A DNA stretch of 64,000 nt from an uncultured Cyclobacteriaceae bacterium (GCA_947492745.1 CANLOE010000007.1:51415-115414); one strand, 5' to 3'. Shown: positions 1-9,492, counted from the stretch's first letter. A program made the numbers and translations. The notes: generated by a model from the letters alone, not told the origin.

Positions 1-561
1 TTCGACACCACCATTGATTAGGGGGAGGGTACGTTTTTGAAATATCGCCTTTGTTTTCTTCTAAGCTTCGTTTGATGATAACATCATTAAACCCAGAATA
101 TTCGTTGGAACTTCGTCATGAGGACTTAAATGGCAATAAATCAGGGCGTTTTCTTGGGTTCAGCGTAGCACCGCTACGGTGAATTCAAAAAACGCATTCA
201 TTTACTGATTTGAAGCCAGTTAAGTCCGGAATAGATTTTCTAATGGACATTTTGGGTTAAACCCAAAATGATCAATAGCATTCCTATTGCGAAACAAGTT
301 TCTTCAAATCCGTGAAACGGACCTCTTTATTGCATTTTAAGCCCTCACGGCGCATCTTCAAATACATAAATTGAGTTTGATGCCGTAGTCGAAATAAACG
401 ACAACAAACCCTTAAAATAACTTCAAAAACAGGCCCCAAAGGTGATTTCTTCTCTGTAGCTAAGCTATTTCATGCATCGGAACCCCGACAATCAAAACAT
501 CAATGTGAGCACACAATATATTCCTTTTGCCAAGCCTAGGCCCAGGATTTACCGGGGTACA
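1..561. other. Gene-free stretch with family C repeats
   Basis: No convincing gene lies here. Positions 90-258 are a family C repeat and about 259-381 look like a decayed second copy. The remaining bases, 382-561, show nothing I can name. The window starts inside this stretch, so its full extent is unknown. Confidence 0.6.
90..258 (-). repeat. Family C palindromic repeat, copy C-1
   Basis: This is a 169-bp member of the dispersed family C. Read on the minus strand it carries the family core with the short hairpin CACCG-tag-CGGTG, followed by the tract CCCTGATTTATTGCCATTTA and the arm GAAGTTCCAACG. The ends are AACCC and GGGTT as in other copies. It contains no open frame. A second, decayed family C arm (ACCCAAAATGATCAATAGC) follows at about 259-325. 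Confidence 0.7.
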
Positions 562-1608
562 TTACTTAATACTCATCAGTTTTTCTTCCAAGCTTTTCAC
601 TGCGGACAATTGCTCACTTACTTTTGATTTTTGCAAATCCTGTTCGGATAGATTCAGCGTAATGTCTCTTCTGGTTTCTTCAATGGATGCTCTGTACTTA
701 ACGATTTTTTTGCTCATGTTCTTATTATCATTTTGAAGCTTTTTCCTATCCTTCTGTAATCCCTTCAATTCTTTTTCGGCCTCTTTTTTATTCTCCCCCT
801 TCGATCTGGAGATCACTTCTTTTTTACTTTTCATCTCATCGATCTTGAGGTCTTGATCATTATGGTTCTCTTTGATATCATTTTCGGTATTAATGATGTT
901 CATCTCATTGGACTTGATATGGGTATGCATCTTTTCGTTCTCCTTCTGGAGTTTCGACAGCTCGGATTCTCTTGCTTTCAACACTTTCTTTGCAGCTTTT
1001 ATCTGGTCTTTCACGGCCAGTCGATACTGTTCCAGTCCGAATTCGTTCAGGAAACCTTTTACATTTTCATATTGCGAAGCATTGACCGAGGATGTGATAA
1101 ACCCTCCGTCAGTTTCAAATGCAGCAGCCAGTACTACATGATGGTCTTCTTGGCGGAGATGGCTGAATATGTTGATGGGACTTGGAGAAATAGATGTAAT
1201 AGAAGTAGATTGTATGGATATACCATCCGTTTCCACAAGCACTTTGGACTTTGTCTTTTTCCTGATTTCTTTTACCCATGCTTTTTTCACTCTTTCGAGA
1301 TAGGTTTCGGGGATTATCATTGTCACGGCAGGATAAATACTATCACCTAGAGTGACCGAGTCCTGCCTGTAGAGGATGTCCTTTACCTTGAAACTGATAT
1401 TGAGTGCATCTCTTTGAATGCCCGAATTGTTGGTAAAGCGGGATTCATCTTCGCGCCTTCTGTTTGCATTTCTGATGCTGTCATTGATTTCGCTTTGAAG
1501 CTCTTTTTTGAGTCGGGCCCTTTCACTTGCCCTACCTTCTTCCTGAGCTAAAGCGGGACAGGTAATGGAAAGTAATACTATAATTACAAAAAAATTTCTC
1601 ACTTGCAT
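562..1608 (-). CDS. Secreted coiled-coil protein, function unknown
   Basis: A 348-residue protein. Residues 1-21 form a signal peptide (hydrophobic VIIVLLSITCPALA, cleavage likely after ALA). Residues about 40-180 form a compact, non-repetitive region I do not recognise. From about residue 195 to the end the sequence is dense in K, E, Q, N and L with heptad-like spacing, so a long coiled coil is expected in the periplasm or on the outer surface. There is no lipobox and no C-terminal sorting domain. The next gene upstream on the same strand (MORN lipoprotein) starts separately, so co-transcription is uncertain. The function is unknown. Confidence 0.75.
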   Translation of the reverse strand: MQVRNFFVIIVLLSITCPALAQEEGRASERARLKKELQSEINDSIRNANRRREDESRFTNNSGIQRDALNISFKVKDILYRQDSVTLGDSIYPAVTMIIPETYLERVKKAWVKEIRKKTKSKVLVETDGISIQSTSITSISPSPINIFSHLRQEDHHVVLAAAFETDGGFITSSVNASQYENVKGFLNEFGLEQYRLAVKDQIKAAKKVLKARESELSKLQKENEKMHTHIKSNEMNIINTENDIKENHNDQDLKIDEMKSKKEVISRSKGENKKEAEKELKGLQKDRKKLQNDNKNMSKKIVKYRASIEETRRDITLNLSEQDLQKSKVSEQLSAVKSLEEKLMSIK

Positions 1609-1725
1609 AGTTAAATTAAGGTTAGGTATTGAAGTTACATTAAAAAATACATTCGCGTCAACTTACACGATGGAATTTGGTTGTCCCTCGTCGGAAGGGT
1701 TCGTTTACCGGGTCGGATCATAGCA

Positions 1726-2499
1726 TCAGTACCCTCTGTTCTCTATGGAAACACTATGTGTTTTTTGTGTGATGTAGATGTTCTTCAGCTTGGTCGTTAC
1801 CTTAGCAATGATATTGGGTTCTTCCATGATGAAAGTCCCTTTGGGCATATTATAGCGCAGCTCCAGAACACCGGGCCGCTGACTGACCATACGTATGGCA
1901 TCATTGCCTATGTACTTGTCCTCGGTAAGCTCACCAATGTAGTATTCGACTTTCTTCGAATTATCGGACATGCTGATACGTAGTATGTAACTATCATTGG
2001 TCAGAATCTGATCGATGGCCTCCACCGTAATTTCAGGATATTTTTTCTTCTGTTCCCCTGAGGTGGTGTACTCTTTCAGTCCTACCGTGGGGTGGTCCAA
2101 ATAGTAAGGCATCTCTGAGTAAAGTTTCCCATTTTGTCGAAATCGCTTTCGGACACCATGTTTATACCCATTCTTATAGGATGTAATTTGATAAATGTGG
2201 CCATTTTCATAATAGGTTTCCGCATTGCCATGCTTTATACCCTCGTTATAATTGATTTTTTGTCGAACCTTGCCATTAGAGTAGTAAGAAATAGCCAAGC
2301 CCTGTTTTTTTCCACTTCTATAATTAATACTGGTTTTCAGACTACCGTCAGACCTTCGCTTTTCTATAAGCCCTTCCCGTTTTATCTTGGGTTTGGGTTT
2401 TGACTTTCTGAATACGCGTTTCTCTTCATGGTGCTCAGAGTTACAGCTAACCAGCAGTCCCATGATTATAAAAAGAAATACTATACTGCGGCTTTTCAT
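1726..2499 (-). CDS. Lipoprotein with MORN-like repeats
   Basis: A 257-residue protein with a lipoprotein signal: a hydrophobic run ending LLVSC puts the lipidated cysteine at residue 19. Residues about 42-130 hold four to five repeats of the form YxNGKxxxxxxYxxGxxxG, the MORN-like type that databases often label toxin-antitoxin YwqK-family; that label is a family name and not evidence of toxin function. Residues 150-257 are non-repetitive and unrecognised. It is probably anchored to a membrane facing the periplasm. A much larger MORN-like protein lies at 38893-40206. It is transcribed divergently from pnuC. Confidence 0.75.
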   Translation of the reverse strand: MKSRSIVFLFIIMGLLVSCNSEHHEEKRVFRKSKPKPKIKREGLIEKRRSDGSLKTSINYRSGKKQGLAISYYSNGKVRQKINYNEGIKHGNAETYYENGHIYQITSYKNGYKHGVRKRFRQNGKLYSEMPYYLDHPTVGLKEYTTSGEQKKKYPEITVEAIDQILTNDSYILRISMSDNSKKVEYYIGELTEDKYIGNDAIRMVSQRPGVLELRYNMPKGTFIMEEPNIIAKVTTKLKNIYITQKTHSVSIENRGY

Positions 2500-2588
2500 T
2501 CTTCTTCTTGTAAAGGATACTATTTATTGTTTCAACCTCTAAATTAGCATTGTAAAACTAATTATTTAAGATAAATTTAAAACTGATT

Positions 2589-3245
2589 ATGGATTTATCT
2601 GCTATCTCAGAGAGTATATACAGTTATGTTTCCAGTATGGCATATATGGAGCTTGCAGGATTATTTTTTGGCCTATGGACCGTATACCTACTGATCAGGG
2701 AAAGTATAGGGGCTTGGCCTACGGGTGTCGCTTATGTACTGGTTTCTTTTTTCGTCTTTTGGGAACAACGTCTTTATGGTGATTTCGTTCTGCATATTGT
2801 TTTTTTGGTATTGAACATCTATGGTTGGTACAGTTGGGCCAAAGTAAAGAAAGACGAAGAGGAACACCTGAATATATCAACTTCGAACGCCAAGGAACTC
2901 ATTATATATTCTCTGACCACCATGGCAGGCATCGCTCTGTTTGGATATTTCTTGACACGACTGCCTATGATATTCGCAGGACTGCCCGAAGCGGCACTGC
3001 CCTATTGGGATGCCAGCACCTCTGCCATCAGTATAACGGCCATGTGGCTTACCGCTAGAAAAAAGATAGAGAATTGGTTTTTTTGGTTGATTGTAAACGT
3101 GATAGCCACATGTATCTACAGCTATAAGGGGCTGTATTTCTATACAACATTGTACTTTGTGTATATTATTATGTCCATTAGCGGTTATTTACACTGGAAA
3201 AAATCACTCCGGAATTCTGCAAAAGAAGAAATGGCCCCTATTTGA
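2589..3245 (+). CDS. pnuC: Nicotinamide riboside/mononucleotide transporter PnuC
   Basis: A 218-residue polytopic inner-membrane protein with about seven hydrophobic segments and the tryptophan- and tyrosine-rich pattern of PnuC (for example LFFGLWTVYLLIRES, NIYGWYSWAKV, IYSYKGLYFYTTLYF). PnuC proteins move nicotinamide riboside by facilitated diffusion and feed NAD synthesis. The length is normal for the family. Substrates of some relatives are thiamine or riboflavin, and no riboswitch is visible upstream to decide between them. The TGA stop (3243-3245) coincides with the start of a family C repeat, so that element may now supply the 3-prime end of the transcript. Confidence 0.85.
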   Translation: MDLSAISESIYSYVSSMAYMELAGLFFGLWTVYLLIRESIGAWPTGVAYVLVSFFVFWEQRLYGDFVLHIVFLVLNIYGWYSWAKVKKDEEEHLNISTSNAKELIIYSLTTMAGIALFGYFLTRLPMIFAGLPEAALPYWDASTSAISITAMWLTARKKIENWFFWLIVNVIATCIYSYKGLYFYTTLYFVYIIMSISGYLHWKKSLRNSAKEEMAPI

Positions 3246-3412
3246 ACCTAAATTGACCAACAGAGTACCTATTTCGTGCATAAATAGCTTCATACCGGAA
3301 GCTTTGCCCACCTGCCTTCATTCACCATAGCGGTGCTATACCGAACGAGTCCAAATGACTGATATTTTACTATTTGTACGCTCATCACGATTTCCATTGA
3401 TCATTTTGGGCT
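3245..3412 (+). repeat. Family C palindromic repeat, copy C-2, abutting pnuC stop
   Basis: A 168-bp copy whose first base is the last base of the pnuC stop codon. The left arm reads AACCTAAATTGACC and GTGCATAAATAGCTTCA, the core contains CACCATAGCGGTGCTA, and the right arm reads CATTGATCATTTTGGGCT. It therefore mixes the core of one subtype (C1) with arms of the other (C2), which argues that the subtypes belong to one family. Long imperfect pairing of the arms could act as a transcription terminator. Confidence 0.6.
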
Positions 3413-3505
3413 GAACGATATTTTGTGAAGCACATTGAGCACAATAGCCTAGAAGTTTTTTTGTAATGAGCGGTACAGCCCGTAGATTTACAAAAAATAA
3501 GATAA

Positions 3506-4381
3506 ATGCCCCAAAAGCCACTTCCTCAAAATTTTTCACTGATAGCTTTCATGAAGCTCACTAGGTTTGGCAATCTTATCATTATTGCTCTGGCCCAATA
3601 TTTTGTGGCTATTTTCCTTATCCATAGTCCGCTTGGTTATGCGTTTTTTTTATGGGATATAAAGCTCCACCTATTGGCTTTATCAACAATTATCATTGCC
3701 GCTGCGGGGTATATCATCAATGATTACTACGACGTCAAGATTGACTTTATCAATAAACCGGAGCGGGTTGTAGTAGGCAAAATCCTGAAAAGGAGGGCCG
3801 TGATGATAGCACATACCGTATTGAACTTTATCGGTGTAGCTATTGGGCTATACCTTTCTATAGCTATAGGGTCGATTCACTTCCTATCGGCATTATTGTT
3901 ATGGTGGTATTCGAACCGATTGAAACGCTTACCTTTCATCGGAAATTTTGCCGTAGCCCTTTTAACCGGGCTGTCCATATACATTGTCGCTTTTCTCTAT
4001 GGCCAACATAATCTATTGGTATTCATCTATGCGCTGTATGCCGGGGCCTTTACTTTATTTAGGGAAATCGTAAAAGACATGGAAGACCTTCGAGGTGATG
4101 AGACCTTCGGCTGTAAGACCTTGCCCATTATCTGGGGCTTCCGTAAGACCAAGATATTTCTATATGTATTAATGGTCCTGTTTTTGGTCAGCACTATCTT
4201 TATCGGTTACCAGATCAAAGCACAAGGCAAATTCTTTGAATATTCTTTATTGATGACTCTGCCTATAGTTTTTTTGATACAAAGAATCTATAGGGCCGAT
4301 ACCGTAGCCCATTTTGCTCAATTGAGTCGATCGATCAAGTGGATCATGTTGGCCGGTATATTAAGTATGATGTTGATTTAG
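3506..4381 (+). CDS. UbiA-family prenyltransferase, geranylgeranylglycerol-phosphate type
   Basis: A 291-residue integral membrane prenyltransferase with about eight or nine hydrophobic segments. Both aspartate-rich motifs that hold Mg2+ and the prenyl diphosphate are visible: NDYYDVKIDFINKPER near residues 72-87 and DMEDLRGDETFG near 190-202. This pair is typical of UbiA proteins annotated in Bacteroidota as geranylgeranylglycerol-phosphate geranylgeranyltransferase-like; the true acceptor (quinone precursor, glycerol phosphate or other) cannot be read from sequence. It precedes purN on the same strand by 121 bp, and a functional link is not obvious. Confidence 0.8.
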   Translation: MPQKPLPQNFSLIAFMKLTRFGNLIIIALAQYFVAIFLIHSPLGYAFFLWDIKLHLLALSTIIIAAAGYIINDYYDVKIDFINKPERVVVGKILKRRAVMIAHTVLNFIGVAIGLYLSIAIGSIHFLSALLLWWYSNRLKRLPFIGNFAVALLTGLSIYIVAFLYGQHNLLVFIYALYAGAFTLFREIVKDMEDLRGDETFGCKTLPIIWGFRKTKIFLYVLMVLFLVSTIFIGYQIKAQGKFFEYSLLMTLPIVFLIQRIYRADTVAHFAQLSRSIKWIMLAGILSMMLI

Positions 4382-4502
4382 AGAGGCATTTTTGCGATAG
4401 GCCATAGCGCAGAACAAGAAGTTCGGGGATTCCTTGGCACAACACATTAGGAGGCGACACGAAAGAACCAGTCCATAAATTTTAGTATAAAGCAAGTCAG
4501 AA

Positions 4503-5078
4503 ATGAGTACTTCAAAAAATATCGCCATATTCGCCTCTGGTAGTGGCTCTAATGCGGAAGCTATCTTCAATTACTTCAAAGGTGATGGACAGGTGAAGGT
4601 ATCCAGACTTCTGAGCAATAACATGAACGCTTATGCTCTTACCAGAGCGAAGAATCATGGGATAGCCACAATGGTATTTGACAGAAAGCAGTTTTATGAG
4701 GGCCAGGAAATCGCAGATCTACTACTGTCCGAAAACACTGACCTGATCGTACTGGCGGGCTTTCTTTGGCTGGTCCCCGAGACCTTACTCAGAGCATTTC
4801 CAAACAAAATCGTAAACATACACCCTGCCTTACTCCCAAAGCATGGAGGTAAGGGCATGTACGGTATGCACATACACCGAGCAGTCAAAGCCGCAGGAGA
4901 TACCGAGTCGGGAATAACGATACACTATGTCAATGGACAGTATGATGACGGGCAGATCATCCTACAGGAATGCTGCGAACTGGATGCTTCGGATAGCCCG
5001 GAAAACATTGCGGGAAAAGTATTGAAGCTAGAACATCATTATTACCCTCAAGCCATTGACAAGCTGGTTAGAAGTTAG
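4503..5078 (+). CDS. purN: Phosphoribosylglycinamide formyltransferase
   Basis: A 191-residue cytosolic enzyme that formylates GAR using 10-formyl-tetrahydrofolate, the third step of purine synthesis. The N-terminus IAIFASGSGSNAEAI is the phosphate-binding loop. The catalytic motif region NIHPALLPKHGGKGMYG holds the conserved Asn, His and substrate-binding residues, and the aspartate-containing loop follows as VNGQYDDGQII. Length is normal. It is followed by purH after about 45 bp, and the two form a purine pair, although purH may also have its own promoter. Confidence 0.93.
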   Translation: MSTSKNIAIFASGSGSNAEAIFNYFKGDGQVKVSRLLSNNMNAYALTRAKNHGIATMVFDRKQFYEGQEIADLLLSENTDLIVLAGFLWLVPETLLRAFPNKIVNIHPALLPKHGGKGMYGMHIHRAVKAAGDTESGITIHYVNGQYDDGQIILQECCELDASDSPENIAGKVLKLEHHYYPQAIDKLVRS

Positions 5079-5098
5079 GCTAATTTTTCATAGCTTTG
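5067..5098 (+). promoter_or_regulatory. Possible promoter of purH
   Basis: TAGCTTTG at 5091-5098 matches the Bacteroidota -7 consensus TAnnTTTG, 25 bp before the chosen purH ATG. No good TTG -33 box is found at normal spacing; the nearest weak match is GTTA near 5067. It overlaps the end of purN. The call is tentative. Confidence 0.35.
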
Positions 5099-5122
5099 CA
5101 GCTTCATTACAACTATCGATAC

Positions 5123-6649
5123 ATGTCACTAAAGAAAATACAATCCGCGTTAATATCTGTTTACCATAAAGATAATCTTGAGCCCATCATCCGATTATTG
5201 GCCAAGCATGACATCAAGATATATTCTACGGGAGGCACACAAAAATTTGTAGAGGACCAAGGAGTTCCCGTCACAGCAGTAGAGGATTTGACAGATTATC
5301 CTTCTATCTTCGGTGGGCGGGTAAAGACCTTGCACCCCAAAGTTTTCGGTGGCATCTTGTATCGAAGGGAACTGGAGGAAGATGTTCAGCAAGCCGAGTC
5401 TTATGCCATCCCCAGTATCGACCTTGTTATCGTGGACCTTTACCCTTTTGAGGCGACTGTCGCTTCGGGTGCCGCTGAGCAGGACATCATCGAGAAAATC
5501 GATATCGGAGGTATCTCTCTGATCCGTGCGGCAGCAAAAAATTTCATGGATGTGGCCATCGTATCTTCCATGGAACAATACGATGAGCTGGCCCATTTAC
5601 TGGAGGCCAATGCTGGAGCCACGGCAATAAGCGACCGCAAACACTTGGCCGCAAAAGCATTTGATATCAGCTCGCATTATGACACGGCTATTTTCAATTA
5701 TTTCAATCGCGAAGCAAATATCCCAAGCCTGAAAGTCAGCGAGAGAGAAGGGACAGTACTACGCTATGGAGAAAACCCACATCAGGAAGGGGTCTATTAT
5801 GGTGATCTGGAAAAAATGTTCGAACAGTTGAACGGCAAGGCCCTGTCCTATAACAATCTGGTCGATGTCGATGCGGCCGTACACTTGATAGAAGAGTTCA
5901 AGGGAGAAACAGCTTTTGCCATACTCAAACATACCAATGCCTGTGGCATGGCCTTGGGGAGTACGGTGAAGGAAGCTTACCTCAAAGCCTTTGCCGCAGA
6001 TACCCTGTCCGCTTTTGGTGGGGTCTTGGCCAGCACGAAACCTATCGATCTAGCAGCGGCAGAAGAGTTGAACAAGTTGTTCTTCGAAGTATTGATAGCA
6101 CCCAACTTCGATGAAGATGCCCTTTCGCTATTGAAAAGCAAAAAGAACAGGATATTATTATTACAAAAAGAGTCCTTACCAAGCGGTAAGTTGATAAAAA
6201 CCTTGCTCAATGGGGTCATTGCTCAGGACAAAGATGCCAAGAGCGATGGCCTGAACGACCTGAAAGTCGTCACCAAGAAAGCGACTACGGACAAGGAAAA
6301 TGCCGCACTCGTCTTTGCGGGTAAAATCGCAAAACATACCAAATCCAATACTATTGTACTTGCCGTGGAGGGTCAGTTACTGGCCAGTGGTGTGGGGCAA
6401 ACGTCTAGGGTAGATGCCCTGAAACAGGCCATCGAAAAAGCAAAGCATTTCGGTTTTGAACTCAATGGAGCCGTGATGGCATCAGATGCCTTCTTTCCCT
6501 TTCCGGACTGTGTTGAAATCGCCGAAAAAGAGGGTATCAAGACTGTCATCCAGCCAGGAGGGTCCATCAAAGACCAAGACTCCATCGACTTTTGTGACAA
6601 AAATGATATGGCCATGGTTTTTACGGGAACACGCCACTTTAAGCACTAA
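5123..6649 (+). CDS. purH: Bifunctional AICAR transformylase / IMP cyclohydrolase
   Basis: The last two steps of IMP synthesis. The start is placed at ATG 5123 (MSLKKIQSALISVYHK), which gives 508 residues, the usual PurH length; an upstream in-frame ATG at 5096 would lie on the promoter-like box. The N-terminal MGS-like cyclohydrolase domain covers about residues 1-200 with YSTGGTQKFVE and GGRVKTLHPKVFGG. The AICAR transformylase domain follows with RYGENPHQEG, ILKHTNACGMALG (catalytic Lys-His) and SDAFFPFPDCVE. It is cytosolic. A small hairpin follows the stop at 6652-6673. Confidence 0.95.
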   Translation: MSLKKIQSALISVYHKDNLEPIIRLLAKHDIKIYSTGGTQKFVEDQGVPVTAVEDLTDYPSIFGGRVKTLHPKVFGGILYRRELEEDVQQAESYAIPSIDLVIVDLYPFEATVASGAAEQDIIEKIDIGGISLIRAAAKNFMDVAIVSSMEQYDELAHLLEANAGATAISDRKHLAAKAFDISSHYDTAIFNYFNREANIPSLKVSEREGTVLRYGENPHQEGVYYGDLEKMFEQLNGKALSYNNLVDVDAAVHLIEEFKGETAFAILKHTNACGMALGSTVKEAYLKAFAADTLSAFGGVLASTKPIDLAAAEELNKLFFEVLIAPNFDEDALSLLKSKKNRILLLQKESLPSGKLIKTLLNGVIAQDKDAKSDGLNDLKVVTKKATTDKENAALVFAGKIAKHTKSNTIVLAVEGQLLASGVGQTSRVDALKQAIEKAKHFGFELNGAVMASDAFFPFPDCVEIAEKEGIKTVIQPGGSIKDQDSIDFCDKNDMAMVFTGTRHFKH

Positions 6650-6660
6650 AAAAAGTGTTC

Positions 6661-6688
6661 TTTGAAACACTTTAGAAAAATAAATTTG
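6661..6688 (+). promoter_or_regulatory. Candidate promoter of mreB
   Basis: TTTG at 6661-6664 and TAAATTTG at 6681-6688 fit the Bacteroidota promoter pattern, with a 16-bp spacer that is slightly short. The box lies 45 bp before the mreB ATG and overlaps the hairpin downstream of purH. Confidence 0.45.
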
Positions 6689-6732
6689 TAAATTTCCAAT
6701 TATTCTCACTCAGAAAGTATAAGCTACAAAAC

Positions 6733-7758
6733 ATGGGATTATTTGATTTTTTTTCTAGCGACATCGCTATAGATTTAGGTACTGCCAACACCCTCATTAT
6801 CCAGAAAGAAAAAATCGTAGTTGATGAGCCTTCCATCATCGCTATCAACAAAATCACTAAAAAGGTGCTGGCTATAGGGAAGGATGCGATGCAGATGCAT
6901 GAAAAGACCCATGAGGACATCAAGACCATCCGCCCTCTGAAAGATGGCGTTATCGCTGATTTCCATGCGGCGGAACAGATGATTAGAGGGATGATCAAAA
7001 TGATCGATACGGGAAAGAGATTCTTCCCTTCTTCGCATCGTATGGTCATCTGTATCCCTTCGGGAATAACGGAGGTAGAAAAAAGGGCCGTTAGGGATTC
7101 TGCAGAACATGCCGGAGCCAAGGAGGTCTATATGATACACGAGCCCATCGCTGCGGCCATCGGTATCGGTATCGATATCGAACGTCCGGTCGGCTCTATG
7201 ATCGTGGATATCGGAGGAGGTACAACGGAGATTGCCGTTATTGCGCTTTCAGGTATCGTCTGTGACCAGTCTATCCGTGTTGCTGGAGATACCTTCAACC
7301 GGGATATTCTGGACTATATGCGCCGACAGCATAATCTGCTGATAGGAGAGCGGTCAGCGGAAAAAGTAAAGATAGAAGTGGGGTCTGCACTGACCGAACT
7401 TGACGATGGGCCGGATGACTATGAAATCAGAGGTAGGGATTTGATGACGGGTATTCCCAAGGTAATCAAGATATCCTATTCTGAAATCGCTTTTGCCCTC
7501 GACAAATCAGTATCAAAGATAGAAGAAGCCGTGCTCAAAGCACTCGAAATATCTCCTCCGGAACTTTCAGCAGATATTTATGATAATGGTATACACCTTA
7601 CGGGCGGTGGAGCCCTATTGAGGGGATTGGACAAGAGGTTGGCCCTGAAGACAAAACTACCCATTCATGTGGCCGATGATCCATTAAGGGCCGTCGTCAG
7701 GGGAACGGGAGTAGCCCTGAAGAATCTAAATTCATTCAAGGCGGTACTGATGACCTGA
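6733..7758 (+). CDS. mreB: Rod shape-determining actin homologue MreB
   Basis: A 341-residue actin-like ATPase that polymerises under the inner membrane and directs the elongation machinery. The phosphate-1 motif is IDLGTANTLI near residues 15-24. Other nucleotide-binding motifs are VDIGGGTTEIAV and the phosphate-2/adenosine segments HEPIAAAIGIG and LTGGGALLRGL. Length and order are normal. It heads the rod-shape cluster mreB-mreC-mreD-mrdA-rodA, but a 362-bp gap separates it from mreC, so mreC may have its own promoter. Confidence 0.97.
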   Translation: MGLFDFFSSDIAIDLGTANTLIIQKEKIVVDEPSIIAINKITKKVLAIGKDAMQMHEKTHEDIKTIRPLKDGVIADFHAAEQMIRGMIKMIDTGKRFFPSSHRMVICIPSGITEVEKRAVRDSAEHAGAKEVYMIHEPIAAAIGIGIDIERPVGSMIVDIGGGTTEIAVIALSGIVCDQSIRVAGDTFNRDILDYMRRQHNLLIGERSAEKVKIEVGSALTELDDGPDDYEIRGRDLMTGIPKVIKISYSEIAFALDKSVSKIEEAVLKALEISPPELSADIYDNGIHLTGGGALLRGLDKRLALKTKLPIHVADDPLRAVVRGTGVALKNLNSFKAVLMT

Positions 7759-8120
7759 TATTTCCCGCGGGCCTGTGGCAGTAGGTTCTTTCTGCGGAAA
7801 ACCGTGCCAGAGCATCTGTTTACAGGACACGATACTTCTTAAGGAGCAATTTCGTCTGGATATTGATTTTATCTCAAACCATTGTTTCTATAAACTATGA
7901 GTGTACGACAGCACCGTTCTTATATTACAGAAACATTATGATTCGAAGGGTCAGCCCTTTAATTGGTTATACACCTATTTATAGTTTGCTGAATATAAAC
8001 CATAGATAACCATAAATGAAGCGAATGGACTTGAGAGAACGATACTATGAACCACAACACAATAGTCTCTATGAAACAAGTCCTTAATTAGTCCTTATAT
8101 GAAACCTTCATCACTGATCA
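7759..8120 (+). other. 362-bp gap between mreB and mreC, no gene seen
   Basis: No open frame, repeat-family member or strong terminator is visible. TATAGTTTG near 7980-7988 resembles the TAnnTTTG box but has one extra base. The stretch is unusually long for the inside of an mre cluster and might hold the mreC promoter or a leader. Confidence 0.4.
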
Positions 8121-8972
8121 ATGCGTAGATTACTTCTACTTCTATTCAAATACAGGGCCTTTTTGACTTTTGTGCTCTTGGAAGTAACCTGCGTGTGGCT
8201 TATCGTTCAAAACAACCGCTATCAAGGAGCCGTTTATTTCAATTCTTCTAATCGACTATCGGCCTCTGTACTGAGTCGGTCAAAAGGAGTTTCCGACTAC
8301 TTTTCCCTAAAAGAGGTCAACGAAGAATTAGCTCAGGAAAATACACAATTAAGGGAAGCACTACTCGACCTTCAACAAAAGGATACATTGAAAACAACAG
8401 ATACCGAAATGGCTACTCTCTTGCCACCTGATTCTCTGGTACGGTATCACTATACCATGAGCAAAGCGATAAAAAACACTACCTCTGGAAACAACAATTA
8501 CATTACCATTAACAAAGGAAGTGAAGCAGGCATGCAAAAAGGTATGGGGGTCTTAAGTTCGACGGGTATCGTGGGGCAAATAAAGGCTGTGTCCAAGAAC
8601 TTTTCGGTGATTGCCTCCCTACTCCATCAAAAAATGGTGGTATCTGCCAAAATCAAAAGAACGGGTAACATCTGTTCGGTCAACTGGAAAGGTGGTGATC
8701 CCTATACCGCACAGCTATTGTATGTCACAAGGCACATCGAGTTACAAAATGGGGACAGCATAGTCACCTCAGGTTATAATGCCATATTCCCCGAAGGCGC
8801 GCTGATCGGGACCATAAAAAGCTTTGATGTCAAGGAAAACGCCTCTTTTTATGACATCGATATCGACCTGAGTACTGATTTCAACCGTCTTTCCTATGTT
8901 TATGTACTGAGGGACCGCGTAAAACAGGAAAAGGATTCTCTAGAGAACTATACCCTACAACTCAATGAGTAA
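8121..8972 (+). CDS. mreC: Rod shape-determining protein MreC
   Basis: A 283-residue bitopic protein with one N-terminal membrane segment (about residues 10-30), a short periplasmic coiled coil (LKEVNEELAQENTQLREALL near 68-90) and the paired beta domains of MreC. The conserved core INKGSEAGMQKGMGVLSSTGIVGQI is present, followed by the second half with ILY-ARHIELQNGDSIVTSG-like sequence. It bridges MreB/RodA/PBP2 in the periplasm. It overlaps mreD by 8 bp, which implies coupled translation. Confidence 0.93.
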   Translation: MRRLLLLLFKYRAFLTFVLLEVTCVWLIVQNNRYQGAVYFNSSNRLSASVLSRSKGVSDYFSLKEVNEELAQENTQLREALLDLQQKDTLKTTDTEMATLLPPDSLVRYHYTMSKAIKNTTSGNNNYITINKGSEAGMQKGMGVLSSTGIVGQIKAVSKNFSVIASLLHQKMVVSAKIKRTGNICSVNWKGGDPYTAQLLYVTRHIELQNGDSIVTSGYNAIFPEGALIGTIKSFDVKENASFYDIDIDLSTDFNRLSYVYVLRDRVKQEKDSLENYTLQLNE

Positions 8973-9489
8973 CAGAAATATCATCAGCTTCATTATCAGC
9001 GGCATACTGTACGTTCTAGTGCAGGTGCTGCTATTGGGTGAAGACTTGATGCTCTTCAACAAGGCATTTTGTTTTGTATACCTTACTTTCCTTTTATTGG
9101 CTCCCTTAGAGTGGGGTTCGCTGATACTGATGGGGGTAGGCTTCGGTGTGGGCCTTGTACTGGATATGTTCTACGACACCCCGGGCATGCATGCTGCTTC
9201 CAGTGTATTCATGATGTATATACGTTCGCTATGGGTAAATATGATTACTCCTCAAGGAGGGTATGACACTATAGTATTACCTTCGATAAGAAATATGGGG
9301 CTACAATGGTTCAGTATGTATGCAGCCCCTTTGATCTTTTTACATCATTTTGTGTTATTGATGATAGAGGCTGGAGGCTTCTCTTCTTTTGGTTTCACTT
9401 TCGTGAAAATACTATCCAGCAGCCTGTTCACTTTTGTGGTTATTGTTATGGTCCAGTATCTTTTTTATAGAAAGAAGAAAAGTTTGTAA
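8965..9489 (+). CDS. mreD: Rod shape-determining protein MreD
   Basis: A 174-residue inner-membrane protein of about five hydrophobic segments with little conserved polar sequence, as is usual for MreD. The assignment rests on position, size, topology and the 8-bp overlap with mreC; the segment GVGFGVGLVLDMFYDTPGMHA matches the family's glycine-rich FD..G..G pattern. It ends 3 bp before mrdA. Confidence 0.88.
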   Translation: MSNRNIISFIISGILYVLVQVLLLGEDLMLFNKAFCFVYLTFLLLAPLEWGSLILMGVGFGVGLVLDMFYDTPGMHAASSVFMMYIRSLWVNMITPQGGYDTIVLPSIRNMGLQWFSMYAAPLIFLHHFVLLMIEAGGFSSFGFTFVKILSSSLFTFVVIVMVQYLFYRKKKSL

Positions 9490-9492
9490 AGC

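Noticed and set aside
853..1350. 165-residue plus-strand frame
   Set aside because: It is the complement of the coiled-coil gene at 562-1608 and has no protein-like features.
6652..6673. Hairpin AAAGTGTT/AACACTTT after purH as a terminator
   Set aside because: No T-tract on the plus strand and it overlaps the mreB promoter candidate; left as a simple hairpin.
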